Assembly (NCBI GenBank): GCA_049604415.1 | Contig: JBMYTN010000025.1 | Span: 1 to 59,855, forward strand | DNA: 59,855 bases | Reading direction: 5' to 3' | Source: JBMYTN01 sp049604415 | GTDB lineage: Bacteria > Pseudomonadota > Alphaproteobacteria > Rhodospirillales > Rhodospirillaceae | Shown: positions 43,868 to 53,370 of the stretch, in pieces | Layout: every line of letters begins with the position of its first letter | How positions within the stretch are numbered: the stretch's first letter is position 1 | Translations under genes and position numbers: made by a program | Notes under the pieces: model-generated | Seen by the model: the letters and a program-made list of their open reading frames with translations, nothing else | Databases searched by the model: none | Told to the model about the DNA's origin: nothing

Positions 43868-44890
43868 ATGCAAGGTTCAGTGGTCACAGTGTTCGGGGGG
43901 GCTGGTGCCATCGGTCGGCAGTTGGTTGCCGCTCTGGCTGATCGCGGCGCCCGGGTTCGTGTTGCCGTGCCCGACATCCAAAAAGCCATGTTCCTAAAGC
44001 CGCTGGGCAATCTGGGCCAAATTGCGCCGACCCCGGCTTCGGTGATGGTCGCGGACTCCGTGGCCAGCGCCCTGGACGGAGCCGACTATGCGGTCAATCT
44101 GGCCGGAATCCTGACCCCCAGCGGCAAGCGGACCTTTACCGCCGTGCATGAAAAGGGTGCGGAGACCATCGCCAAGCTGGCCGCTGAGAAGGGCGTGAAA
44201 GCTTTGGTCCATGTCTCCGCCATCGGCGCGGACCCCAAAGGACCGGCCGACTATGCCAGCTCCAAAGGCAAGGGCGAAGAAAAGGTCAAGGCCGCCTTCC
44301 CGACCGCTGCCATCCTGCGTCCCAGCGTGGTGTTCGGCCCCGATGACAAGTTCTTCAATTTGTTTGGCAGCATGGCCCGCCTGGCCCCAGCCCTGCCCTA
44401 TTTCACCCGGGATGGCTATCGCCCGGTGAAAAAAGAGGACAGCAGCATTCCCGGCTTCGATCTGGCGGGCAGCGGCGGCCCGAAATTCCAACCGGTCTAT
44501 GTCGGCGATGTGGTCAAGGCCATCGTGACCTGCCTGGAAGATCCAGCCAAGCAAGGCCAGACCTATGAGCTGGGCGGCCCAACGGTCTATTCCATGCGCG
44601 AGATCATGGAGCTGACGGTCAAAACCTCCAAGCGCTCCACCATGGTCGTCCCGCTGCCATTCTTTGTCGCCCGCATCCAAGGTGCCATTCTTGGCCTGCT
44701 GCCCAAGCCGCTGATCACCAGTGATCAGGTCACCCTGATGGAAAAGGACAATGTGGTGTCCGGGGATCTGCCGACCTTTGCCGATTTGGGCATTGAGCCC
44801 GAAGCCGCTGAGGCAATCCTGCCATCCTATATGGACCGCTTCGGGGCCATGCACCGCTTCATGATCCTGCGCGGCACCGGGACGTCCTAA
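43868..44890 (+). CDS. Complex I NDUFA9-family NAD(P)-binding protein
   Basis: A 340-residue atypical short-chain dehydrogenase. The Rossmann loop is VVTVFGGAGAIGRQLVAALADRGARV, and the protein has VHVSAIGADPKGPADYASSKGKGEE and LRPSVVFGPDDKFFN. These match the alphaproteobacterial relatives of mitochondrial complex I subunit NDUFA9 (NuoE-like accessory, not catalytic). The usual YxxxK appears as YASSK. GGGGGAG precedes the ATG. It is the first core gene to the right of tRNA-Leu. Confidence 0.9.
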   Translation: MQGSVVTVFGGAGAIGRQLVAALADRGARVRVAVPDIQKAMFLKPLGNLGQIAPTPASVMVADSVASALDGADYAVNLAGILTPSGKRTFTAVHEKGAETIAKLAAEKGVKALVHVSAIGADPKGPADYASSKGKGEEKVKAAFPTAAILRPSVVFGPDDKFFNLFGSMARLAPALPYFTRDGYRPVKKEDSSIPGFDLAGSGGPKFQPVYVGDVVKAIVTCLEDPAKQGQTYELGGPTVYSMREIMELTVKTSKRSTMVVPLPFFVARIQGAILGLLPKPLITSDQVTLMEKDNVVSGDLPTFADLGIEPEAAEAILPSYMDRFGAMHRFMILRGTGTS

Positions 44891-44941
44891 GAGGCTTCCC
44901 CTCAGTCTTGGTCAAAGGACGGGGGCCTGAAGCTCTCTACT

Positions 44942-45760
44942 CTATATCAGGGTGGGGAGGGGCAGGATCCCATAGGCGATGAGCAACAGCGCCGTGCCCA
45001 AGATCACCCGATAGACAACAAAAATGCCAAAGCCAGCGGTGCGCAGCCATGCCATCATCAGGGCAATGGCGATCAGAGCCGATAGGAAGGCCAAGGCGGC
45101 GGCGATCCCGGCGGATTCGGTCACGGCCCAATCCCCGGCCTCATAGAGATCCAAACCGACCAGGGTGCCCGCCGCAACAATGGTCGGGATCGACAGCAGC
45201 ATGGAAAACCGCGCGGAATCGGAGCGCTCAAAGCCGAGCAACCGCGCCGCCGTCATGGTAATGCCCGACCGGCTGGTGCCCGGGATCAAGGCCAGAACCT
45301 GAAACAAGCCAATGATCAGGGTGTCGAGCACCCCAATATGCTCCATGCGCTTAACGGTCATACACAGCCGATCCACCAAGCCAAGCAGCAGGCCAAACCC
45401 CAAAGTGGTCCAGCCGATCACCTCCAGGGTGCGAAACCCATCCATATGGTCCTTAAGCATCACGCCAGCGCCGATGATCGGCAGGGTGCCCAAAATCACC
45501 ATCACCGCCAGCCGCGCCCCGGGATCCCGGCGGCCTTTCGAAAACCGCCAGCAGCCAATGATCATCGACCAGAGGTCACGCCAGAAATACAGCAAGACGG
45601 CAAGCAAAGTGCCGATATGGACCGCGACATCCATGGCCAAGCCTTGATCGGGCCATGTGGTCAGCAAGGGCACCAAAACCAAATGGCCCGAGGAGCTGAC
45701 CGGCAGAAACTCCGTCACCCCTTGGACCAGGGCCAAAACCAGGATGTGGAGGTATGTCAC
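44942..45760 (-). CDS. uppP: Undecaprenyl-diphosphatase UppP (BacA)
   Basis: An integral membrane phosphatase that recycles undecaprenyl pyrophosphate for cell-wall synthesis; overproduction gives bacitracin resistance. Of 272 residues, most are hydrophobic helices. The two signature motifs are intact: QGVTEFLPVSSSGHLVL near the N terminus and LALIPGTSRSGITMTAARLLG in the middle. It is convergent with the NDUFA9-like gene, 51 bases apart. Confidence 0.95.
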   Translation of the reverse strand: MTYLHILVLALVQGVTEFLPVSSSGHLVLVPLLTTWPDQGLAMDVAVHIGTLLAVLLYFWRDLWSMIIGCWRFSKGRRDPGARLAVMVILGTLPIIGAGVMLKDHMDGFRTLEVIGWTTLGFGLLLGLVDRLCMTVKRMEHIGVLDTLIIGLFQVLALIPGTSRSGITMTAARLLGFERSDSARFSMLLSIPTIVAAGTLVGLDLYEAGDWAVTESAGIAAALAFLSALIAIALMMAWLRTAGFGIFVVYRVILGTALLLIAYGILPLPTLI

Positions 45761-46310
45761 GGGATGAAGCCACCAGATATGGGATGTCTGCTTATATCAT
45801 CGAACAAAGCCCAGGCCCAAGTGTCATGATAGGTCAGAATAAGGTAACTATATTTATTGCCCCCACTGCCTTTGCGCTTGTTCAAGGCTCATTCCCGAAG
45901 GGCATCGCGCGCCCCATACGCAGGTCGTTATCGCGTACTGACCTATTGAAGATTTTTCGCTTGGCGGACATCAAAAAGCAAGATAAGAAGAGCGCTTGAA
46001 TGCCATTGGCGTTTGATCCAAGGGTTTCCGCTGACTGAGGGCCGACCTCTGTCACACACGGGTGGGACCAAGGGGTGAAACAGGATCAAACCCACACTAA
46101 GGACCCAATGACCTGTGCGATGAGAGCTTGGTCATAGAGGGTCGGGAAGGCACCCAAAAGGGCGGAGAAACATCCGACCCGTTCGTGCCCTCCACGCCGC
46201 AATCGCCCGCGTCGCTGGACCACCGCAGCCTTGAGGCATCGCTCAGGGAGGTTGGCGCGACCGGATCCGTACTGAAAATCGAGTGTATGCTCCCGACAGG
46301 AGATTGGCCG
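45761..46310. other. Intergenic region upstream of gltD
   Basis: About 550 bases. A short plus-strand frame (45754-45999) overlaps the uppP start and has no family resemblance. The remainder probably holds divergent promoters for uppP and gltD, but I see no clear consensus. Confidence 0.45.
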
Positions 46311-47771
46311 ATGTCCCGGAAGATGTTGCAGTTTATCAGCCTGGAAGCCGAAATGCCGGATAAGCGTCAGGCGGAAGAACGGCGGGAAGACTTCGACGAA
46401 ATCTATCAAGGCTTTTCCGATGAGCGCGCCGGGGACCAAGCCTCTCGGTGCGAGCAATGCGGCATTCCGTTCTGTCAGATCCACTGCCCGCTGTCGAACA
46501 ACATCCCCGATTGGCTGATGCTGACCGCCACCGGACGGTTGGAAGAGGCCTATGCGGTGTCCTCGGCGACCAACAATATGCCGGAAATCTGTGGCCGAAT
46601 TTGCCCGCAGGACCGGCTCTGCGAGGGCTCCTGCGTGCTGGAACAATCCCGGCACCAATCGGTGACCATCGGTGCGGTGGAGAAATACATCACTGACACC
46701 GCCTTTGAAAAAGGCTGGGTCAAGCCGATCACCCCGGAGGCCGAGCGCAGCGAAAGCATTGGCATCATTGGCGGCGGCCCCGGCGGCATCGCCGCAGCGG
46801 AACAGCTGCGTAAGAAAGGCTTCCAGGTCACGATTTATGACCGCTATGACCGGATCGGCGGCCTGCTGGTCTATGGCATTCCCGGCTTTAAGCTGGAAAA
46901 AGACATTGTCGAGCGCCGGGTCGAGCTGCTCAAAGAATCCGGTGTCACCCTGAAAACCGAATTCGAAGTTGGACGCGACGCCACCTTGGCCGAGCTGCGC
47001 GACAAACATGACGCCATCCTGATCGCGACCGGGGTCTATAAGGCCCGCATGCTCAATGTCCCGGGCGCGGGCCATAATGGCGTGTTCAAGGCGCTGGATT
47101 ACCTGACCGCGTCGAACAAAAACGGCTTGGGCGACAGTGTGCCCGCTTTCGATGACGGCACCCTGAACGCCAAGGGCAAGAATGTTGTGGTCGTGGGCGG
47201 CGGCGACACCGCCATGGACTGCGTGCGCACCGCCATCCGCCAGGGCGCGACCTCGGTGAAATGCCTCTATCGCCGCGACCAGGCCAATATGCCCGGCTCC
47301 CAGCGCGAAGTGGCCAATGCCATGGAAGAAGGTGTTGAGTTTGTCTGGCTGTCTGCGCCGGAAGCGGTGCTGGCCGATGACGACAACAATGTCACTGCCG
47401 TGCGCGCCATCCGCATGCATCTGGGTGTGCCCGATGCCTCCGGACGGCAAAGCCCGGAACCCATTGAAGGCTCCCAGTTCGACAGCCCGGCCGATATGGT
47501 CATCGAAGCCCTTGGCTTCGAGCCGGAAGACCTGCCGAAACTGTTTGGCGAACCCGGCCTGCCGATCACCCGCTGGGGCACCATCCAGGTCGACAATCGG
47601 ACATTGATGTCCGGTTTGGACGGGGTGTTTGCCGCCGGGGATATCGTCCGGGGTGCCTCTTTGGTGGTGTGGGCGGTCCGCGATGGCCGCGACGCCGCTG
47701 AAGGCATTGCCACCTATCTCGACACCAAGCTGTTGAGCCGTGACATGGAAGCGCTCGCCAAAGCCTCCTAA
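46311..47771 (+). CDS. gltD: Glutamate synthase [NADPH] small chain
   Basis: A flavoprotein that passes electrons from NADPH to GltB. The N-terminal cysteine-rich segment (CEQCGIPFCQIHCPLSNNIP, EICGRICPQDRLCEGSC) forms Fe-S sites. The FAD loop is SIGIIGGGPGGIAAAEQL, and the NADPH loop is NVVVVGGGDTAMDCVRTA. The C terminus has GVFAAGDIVRGASLVVWAVRDGR. The length is 486 residues. The ATG at 46311 has AGGAG nine bases upstream; a longer frame to 46128 lacks such support. It lies 105 bases before gltB. Confidence 0.95.
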   Translation: MSRKMLQFISLEAEMPDKRQAEERREDFDEIYQGFSDERAGDQASRCEQCGIPFCQIHCPLSNNIPDWLMLTATGRLEEAYAVSSATNNMPEICGRICPQDRLCEGSCVLEQSRHQSVTIGAVEKYITDTAFEKGWVKPITPEAERSESIGIIGGGPGGIAAAEQLRKKGFQVTIYDRYDRIGGLLVYGIPGFKLEKDIVERRVELLKESGVTLKTEFEVGRDATLAELRDKHDAILIATGVYKARMLNVPGAGHNGVFKALDYLTASNKNGLGDSVPAFDDGTLNAKGKNVVVVGGGDTAMDCVRTAIRQGATSVKCLYRRDQANMPGSQREVANAMEEGVEFVWLSAPEAVLADDDNNVTAVRAIRMHLGVPDASGRQSPEPIEGSQFDSPADMVIEALGFEPEDLPKLFGEPGLPITRWGTIQVDNRTLMSGLDGVFAAGDIVRGASLVVWAVRDGRDAAEGIATYLDTKLLSRDMEALAKAS

Positions 47772-47876
47772 TTCAAGCGTTTTTTTGTTCTCGACAGTGC
47801 CAGGACCTGCTGGCACCCCCTATTGGGACCGCGCCTGTTTCAGTCTTCAGGCCGGGACATCCCAGGAGACGACGAC

Positions 47877-50800
47877 ATGACCAAAGCCATTGCCTCCGCT
47901 CCGGAAACCGCTGTGGAAGAAATCGCCCGCTACAAGCGCAATGTGGATTTGCTGCACAGCGCCCATGCCTATAACCCCGCCGATGAGCATGATGCCTGCG
48001 GCGTAGGCCTGGTGGCCTCCATTGACGGCAAGCCGCGCCGCAGTGTGGTGGAAGCCGGGATCGAAGCCCTGAAGGTGCTGTTCCACCGGGGTGCGGTGGA
48101 TGCGGATGGTCTGACCGGCGATGGCGCGGGCATTCATGTCCAAATCCCACAGGACTTTTTCCGCGAGCATGTGGAAAACACCGGCCACGACCCCCGGGGC
48201 GGCGACATCGCCGTGGGCATGGTGTTCCTGCCGAAGAACGATCTGAACGCCCAGGAATATTGCCGGACCATTGTGGAATCCGAGATCCTGAATGCGGGCT
48301 ACACCATCTATGGCTGGCGTCAGGTTCCGGTGGACACCACCGTGATCGGGGAAAAGGCCAATGCCACCCGCCCCGAAATCGAACAGATCATGATCGCCAA
48401 TTCCAAGGGCATTGATGAAGAAGCCCTGGAGCGGGAACTTTATGTGGTCCGCCGCCGCATTGAACGCACCGTCCAGGATGCCAGCATCAATGACTTCTAT
48501 GTCTGCTCCCTGTCCTGCCGCTCGGTGATCTATAAGGGCATGTTCCTGGCCGAGCAGCTGTCCACCTTCTATCCGGACCTGCTGGACGAGCGGTTCATTT
48601 CCAATTTCGCCATCTACCACCAGCGTTATTCCACCAACACCTTCCCGACCTGGCGTCTGGCCCAGCCGTTCCGGATGCTGGCCCATAATGGCGAGATCAA
48701 CACGGTCAATGGCAATATCAATTGGATGAAGGCCCATGAGACCCGCATGGCCTCGACCAATTTTGGCAAAACCATCGAAGAGCTGAAGCCCGTCGTCCAG
48801 CGCGACAGCTCAGACTCCGCAGCCCTGGATGCGGCCTTTGAACTGCTCTGCCGTGCGGGTCGCGCAGCGCCGATGGTTAAGGCCATGGTCATCCCCGAAA
48901 GCCTGAACCAGGATCGGCGGATGTCCCAAGAGCACCAGCATCTGATCAATTATTGCAACTGCATCATGGAGCCCTGGGACGGTCCGGCGGCCATTGCCGC
49001 CACCGATGGCCGCTGGGTGGTCGCTGGTCTGGACCGGAACGGCCTGCGCCCGATGCGCTACACCATCACCCGGGATGGGCTGCTGATTGTTGGCTCCGAG
49101 ACCGGCATGGTGCGGGTCAATGAAAGCGATGTCACCGCCAAGGGTCGTTTGGCCCCCGGCGCAATGATCGCGGTCGATCTGGCCGAAGGCAATTTCTACG
49201 AAGACACCGAAATCAAGAATTTCCTGGCCGAGCAGCAGGATTATGCGTCCTGGACGCAAAACATCACCAATATTGACAGCCTGATCCAGTCTGGCACCGG
49301 CGAGCAGGCTGATCTGTCCGCCGAGGCCCTGCGCCGCTGTCAGGTCGCCTATGGCCAGTCGATGGAAGACCATGAGCTGCTGCTCAGCCCGATGGTGCTG
49401 GATGCCAAGGAAGCCCTGGGCTCCATGGGCGATGATTCACCACTGGCGGTGCTCTCCGACCAATATCGCGGCATGCATCACTTCTTCCGGCAAAACTTCT
49501 CCCAGGTGACCAACCCGCCGATTGATCCGTTGCGGGAAACCCGGGTGATGAGCCTGCGCACCCGCTTGGGCAATCTGGGCAACATCCTGGATGAAGACGC
49601 CTCGCAATGCGACCTGCTGCAATTGGAAAGCCCGGTGCTGACCAATTCGGAATTCGACGCCATGCGCCGCCATATGGGGGCCAAGGCTGCGGTCGTGGAT
49701 TGTACCTTTGATCCGAGCGAAGAGCGCGGCGCGTTGCGCGCAGCACTGACCCGGATCCAAAAGGAATCCGAAGAAGCGATCCGGGGCGGCTGCGAACATG
49801 TCATCCTGACCGACCGGGGTATTTCTGAGGGCCGGGTCGCCCTGCCGATGATCCTGGCCACCGGCGCGGTGCACAGCCATTTGATGCGCGAACAGCTGCG
49901 GACCTTCACCTCGCTGAATGTCTGCTCCGGCGAAGCTCTGGAAACCCATTATTTCGCCGTACTGATCGGGGTTGGCGCGACCACCGTGAACCCCTGGCTG
50001 GCCCAGGAAAGCATTGCCGACCGCCGCGCCCGCGGCCTGTTTGGCGATCTGTCCCTGGAAGACTGCCTGAAGCGCTTCAAAAAGGCGGTCAATGACGGCC
50101 TGCTGAAGATCATGTCCAAAATGGGCATCTCGGTGATCAGTAGTTATCGCGGCGGTTGCAATTTTGAAGCGGTCGGCCTGTCCCGGGCTCTGGTCAACGA
50201 GTTCTTCTTGGGCATGCCGAGCCGGATTTCCGGCATTGGCCTGTCGGGGATCAAGAAGAAGGTCACCGAACAGCATAAAAAGGCCTTCGGCACCGCGGCT
50301 GTGGTGCTGCCGGTGGGCGGCATGTACCGGGTCCGGCGCGGGTCCGGCGAACCGCACCATTTTGATGGCCGCCTGATCCACACCCTGCAGCAAGCGGTGG
50401 CCACGGACAGCTACCAGACCTTCAAGCGCTACACCAAGGGCCTGGCCGACCTGCCGCCGATCACCATCCGCGATTTGCTGGGCTTTAAGTCTCAGGTTGA
50501 TCCGGTCAGCCCGGACGAGGTCGAAAGCATCACCTCGATCCGGCGGCGTTTTGTCACCCCGGGCATGTCCTTGGGCGCGCTGTCCCCGGAAGCCCATGGC
50601 ACCTTGAACATTGCCATGAACCGCATCGGGGCGAAGTCCGACAGCGGCGAGGGCGGTGAAGTGCGCGAGCGCTACAAGCCCAATGCCAATGGCGACAATG
50701 CCAACAGCTCGATCAAGCAGGTGGCGTCCGGTAGGTTTGGCGTCACGGCGGAATATCTGAACCAATGCCGCGAGATCGAAATCAAGGTCGCCCAAGGAGC

Positions 50801-52442
50801 CAAGCCCGGGGAAGGCGGCCAGCTGCCGGGCTTTAAGGTCACCGTCGAAATCGCCAAGCTGCGGCATTCGACCCAGGGGGTTACCCTGATCTCGCCGCCG
50901 CCGCACCACGATATCTACTCCATCGAGGATCTGGCGCAGCTGATCTATGACCTGAAGCAGATCAACCCGCGAGCCAAGGTTTGCGTCAAGCTGGTCTCGC
51001 GCTCGGGCATTGGCACCATTGCGGCCGGGGTCGCCAAGGCCAAGGCCGATGTGATCCTGGTCTCCGGCCATTCCGGGGGCACCGGGGCCAGCCCGCAAAC
51101 CTCGATCAAATATTGCGGCCTGCCCTGGGAGCTGGGTCTGGCCGAGGTCAATCAGGTCCTGACCCTGAACAATCTGCGCGACAAGGTCACCCTGCGGACC
51201 GATGGCGGCATCAAATGCGGTCGGGATGTGGTGATCGCCGCCATGCTCGGGGCCGAGGAATATGGGGTCGGCACCACCAGCCTGGTGGCCATGGGCTGCA
51301 TCATGGTCCGGCAATGCCACTCCAACACCTGCCCGGTCGGGGTCTGCACCCAGGATGATGCCCTGCGGACCAAATTCACCGGCACCCCGGAAAAAGTGGT
51401 CAATCTGTTCAGCTTCATCGCCGAAGAGGTCAAAGAGATCCTGGCTTCCCTGGGCATGAAGTCCCTGACCGACGTCATTGGCCGCTCTGACCTGCTGTTC
51501 CAAATGTCCCGGGGCGCAGCCCATTTGGACGATCTGGATCTGAACCCGATCCTGGTCCAGCCGGACAATAATGGCCGGTCCAAGGTCTGCACCGTCGAAG
51601 GCCGCAACGAGGTCGACCCGACCTTGGATGCGCAAATGGTCGAAGACGCTGCCGCCGCGCTGAATGACGGCGAAAAAATGCAGCTGACCTATTCGGTGCG
51701 CAATGTGCAGCGGGCGATTGGGACCAATCTGTCCCACCATATCGTCAAGCATTACGGCATGCATGGCCTGCAGCCGGGCCATATCACCGTGCGGCTGCGG
51801 GGCTCAGCGGGCCAATCTCTGGGGGCCTTCGCCGTCCAGGGCCTGAAGCTGGAAGTCTTTGGCGATGCCAATGACTATGTCGGCAAGGGTCTGTCCGGCG
51901 GCACCATCGTGGTCCGCCCAGCGGTGTCCAGCCCGCTGATGACCAATGAAAACACCATCATCGGCAACACGGTCCTGTATGGGGCCACGGCAGGCAAGCT
52001 GTTCGCCGCCGGTCAGGCCGGGGAGCGCTTTGGGGTCCGGAATTCCGGGGCCAAGGTGGTGGTCGAGGGCTGTGGCTCCAATGGCTGCGAATATATGACC
52101 AATGGCATCGCCGTGATCCTGGGCGAGGTCGGGGCCAATTTCGCCGCCGGGATGACCGGGGGCATGGCCTATATCTATGACCGCAAGGGCACCCTGGCGG
52201 ATCGGCTGAATGAAGACAGCGTCATCTGCCAGCCCATCGAGGTGGAATTCTACCGCGAACAGCTCAAAGACATGATCATTGAGCATGTGGAAGAAACCCA
52301 ATCGAAATGGGCCCGGCAGATCCTGAATGACTGGAAACGCGAGCTGGCCTATTTCCGTCAGGTGGTGCCGAAGGAAATGCTCGATAAGCTGCCGATCCCG
52401 GTCACCCAGCCCAAGGACGAGGCCGACAAGGCCACCGCCTAA
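47877..52442 (+). CDS. gltB: Glutamate synthase [NADPH] large chain
   Basis: Converts glutamine and 2-oxoglutarate to two glutamates. The 1521-residue length is normal. A propeptide of about 40 residues precedes the catalytic Cys41 (HDACGVGLVAS), which becomes the N terminus of the amidotransferase domain. The synthase domain has VSGHSGGTGASPQTSIKYCG, and the 3Fe-4S cysteines are in CIMVRQCHSNTCPVGVCTQ. The C-terminal beta-helix domain (GLSGGTIVVRP, VEGCGSNGCEYMTNG, GGMAYIYD) is intact. AGGAGACGAC precedes the ATG. A strong hairpin follows. Confidence 0.97.
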   Translation: MTKAIASAPETAVEEIARYKRNVDLLHSAHAYNPADEHDACGVGLVASIDGKPRRSVVEAGIEALKVLFHRGAVDADGLTGDGAGIHVQIPQDFFREHVENTGHDPRGGDIAVGMVFLPKNDLNAQEYCRTIVESEILNAGYTIYGWRQVPVDTTVIGEKANATRPEIEQIMIANSKGIDEEALERELYVVRRRIERTVQDASINDFYVCSLSCRSVIYKGMFLAEQLSTFYPDLLDERFISNFAIYHQRYSTNTFPTWRLAQPFRMLAHNGEINTVNGNINWMKAHETRMASTNFGKTIEELKPVVQRDSSDSAALDAAFELLCRAGRAAPMVKAMVIPESLNQDRRMSQEHQHLINYCNCIMEPWDGPAAIAATDGRWVVAGLDRNGLRPMRYTITRDGLLIVGSETGMVRVNESDVTAKGRLAPGAMIAVDLAEGNFYEDTEIKNFLAEQQDYASWTQNITNIDSLIQSGTGEQADLSAEALRRCQVAYGQSMEDHELLLSPMVLDAKEALGSMGDDSPLAVLSDQYRGMHHFFRQNFSQVTNPPIDPLRETRVMSLRTRLGNLGNILDEDASQCDLLQLESPVLTNSEFDAMRRHMGAKAAVVDCTFDPSEERGALRAALTRIQKESEEAIRGGCEHVILTDRGISEGRVALPMILATGAVHSHLMREQLRTFTSLNVCSGEALETHYFAVLIGVGATTVNPWLAQESIADRRARGLFGDLSLEDCLKRFKKAVNDGLLKIMSKMGISVISSYRGGCNFEAVGLSRALVNEFFLGMPSRISGIGLSGIKKKVTEQHKKAFGTAAVVLPVGGMYRVRRGSGEPHHFDGRLIHTLQQAVATDSYQTFKRYTKGLADLPPITIRDLLGFKSQVDPVSPDEVESITSIRRRFVTPGMSLGALSPEAHGTLNIAMNRIGAKSDSGEGGEVRERYKPNANGDNANSSIKQVASGRFGVTAEYLNQCREIEIKVAQGAKPGEGGQLPGFKVTVEIAKLRHSTQGVTLISPPPHHDIYSIEDLAQLIYDLKQINPRAKVCVKLVSRSGIGTIAAGVAKAKADVILVSGHSGGTGASPQTSIKYCGLPWELGLAEVNQVLTLNNLRDKVTLRTDGGIKCGRDVVIAAMLGAEEYGVGTTSLVAMGCIMVRQCHSNTCPVGVCTQDDALRTKFTGTPEKVVNLFSFIAEEVKEILASLGMKSLTDVIGRSDLLFQMSRGAAHLDDLDLNPILVQPDNNGRSKVCTVEGRNEVDPTLDAQMVEDAAAALNDGEKMQLTYSVRNVQRAIGTNLSHHIVKHYGMHGLQPGHITVRLRGSAGQSLGAFAVQGLKLEVFGDANDYVGKGLSGGTIVVRPAVSSPLMTNENTIIGNTVLYGATAGKLFAAGQAGERFGVRNSGAKVVVEGCGSNGCEYMTNGIAVILGEVGANFAAGMTGGMAYIYDRKGTLADRLNEDSVICQPIEVEFYREQLKDMIIEHVEETQSKWARQILNDWKRELAYFRQVVPKEMLDKLPIPVTQPKDEADKATA

Positions 52443-52460
52443 CGCTAAAAATATCCGTAA

Positions 52461-52493
52461 ATCCAGGCGCTTCCCCTCGGGGAGCGCCTGGAT
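52461..52493 (+). terminator. Hairpin downstream of gltB
   Basis: An 11-bp perfect stem (ATCCAGGCGCT/AGCGCCTGGAT) with an inner CCCC/GGGG pairing. There is no T-tract, so it may be a weak or factor-assisted terminator. Confidence 0.55.
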
Positions 52494-52557
52494 CTAATCG
52501 CCTTTGCGCAAAAGGCAGTAGGCACCCGCCAGTTTTCAGGCTATTCCAGCCCCCATC

Positions 52558-53226
52558 ATGCGCCGTCTTTATTATCACTGGCTGTCTCCTGGGGCCCGTT
52601 TGGTCCGGATCGCCATCGCCGAAAAACGCCTGGATGCGGAAATCGCCCTGCAAACCACGTGGGAGCGCGATGAGGAGTTTTTGTCCCTCAATCCCGCTGG
52701 CGAGGTCCCGGTTTTGGTCGAACCGGGCGGGGCGACCTTGGCGGAAGTCTGGACCATCCTGGAATATTTGGAAGAGGCCTATCCGGAGCCATCGCTCATG
52801 GGCTCCGATATTCACTCCCGGGCCGAAGTCCGGCGGCTGATTTGTTGGTTTGAGCGTAAATTCCACCTGGAAGTCGGCGATCCGATCTGCGGCGAAAAGC
52901 TCTGGCGTCGGGTGCGCAATCAGGGTGCTCCGGACAGCCGTCTGGTCCGGGCCGGACGGGCCAATATGCGCACCCATTTGGGCTATATTTCCTGGCTGAT
53001 CGAGCGGCGGCGCTGGCTGGCGGGCAATGTGATTTCCATGGCCGACCTGGCCGCTGCAGCGCATTTGTCGCTGTGTGATTATGCGGGCGATGTGCCCTGG
53101 GAAGATTTTCCCCAGGCCAAGGAATGGTATGCCTTGGTCAAATGTCGGCCCAGTTTTCGGCCCCTGCTGACCGAGCCGATCCCGGGAATCCGCGCCCCGA
53201 CCCATTATGCGGATCTCGATTTCTAA
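52558..53226 (+). CDS. Glutathione S-transferase family protein
   Basis: A 222-residue two-domain GST. The thioredoxin-like N-terminal domain starts RRLYYHWLSPGARLVRIAIAEKRLD. It has the cis-Pro region NPAGEVPVLVEPGG and the glutathione-contacting TLAEVWTILEYLEEAYP, although the usual ESxxI is EVWTI. The helical C-terminal domain has WLAGNVISMADLAAAAHLS. The substrate is unknown. It is a monocistronic-looking gene between gltB and a protease gene. Confidence 0.88.
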   Translation: MRRLYYHWLSPGARLVRIAIAEKRLDAEIALQTTWERDEEFLSLNPAGEVPVLVEPGGATLAEVWTILEYLEEAYPEPSLMGSDIHSRAEVRRLICWFERKFHLEVGDPICGEKLWRRVRNQGAPDSRLVRAGRANMRTHLGYISWLIERRRWLAGNVISMADLAAAAHLSLCDYAGDVPWEDFPQAKEWYALVKCRPSFRPLLTEPIPGIRAPTHYADLDF

Positions 53227-53370
53227 CCTATTCCCTCAATCGTGAAGCCTCCGGCTCCATTGTGGTGCTGTTCTGGTCATCCAATATGAAACTGTGGAGC
53301 CAAGCGGTCCGTAGACCGGTTGCTGCCTCTGTTGTCTTCCTAGATGCGTCCGGAACCGGGAACTGCCGCA

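Noticed and set aside
45754..45999. Small plus-strand frame upstream of gltD
   Set aside because: It overlaps the uppP start, lacks a ribosome site and resembles nothing known.
49437..51782. Long minus-strand open frame of 781 codons opposite gltB, and similar long frames opposite gyrB and gltD
   Set aside because: They are antisense to strongly conserved genes in GC-rich DNA. Their His/Gly/Gln-rich translations show no family motif.
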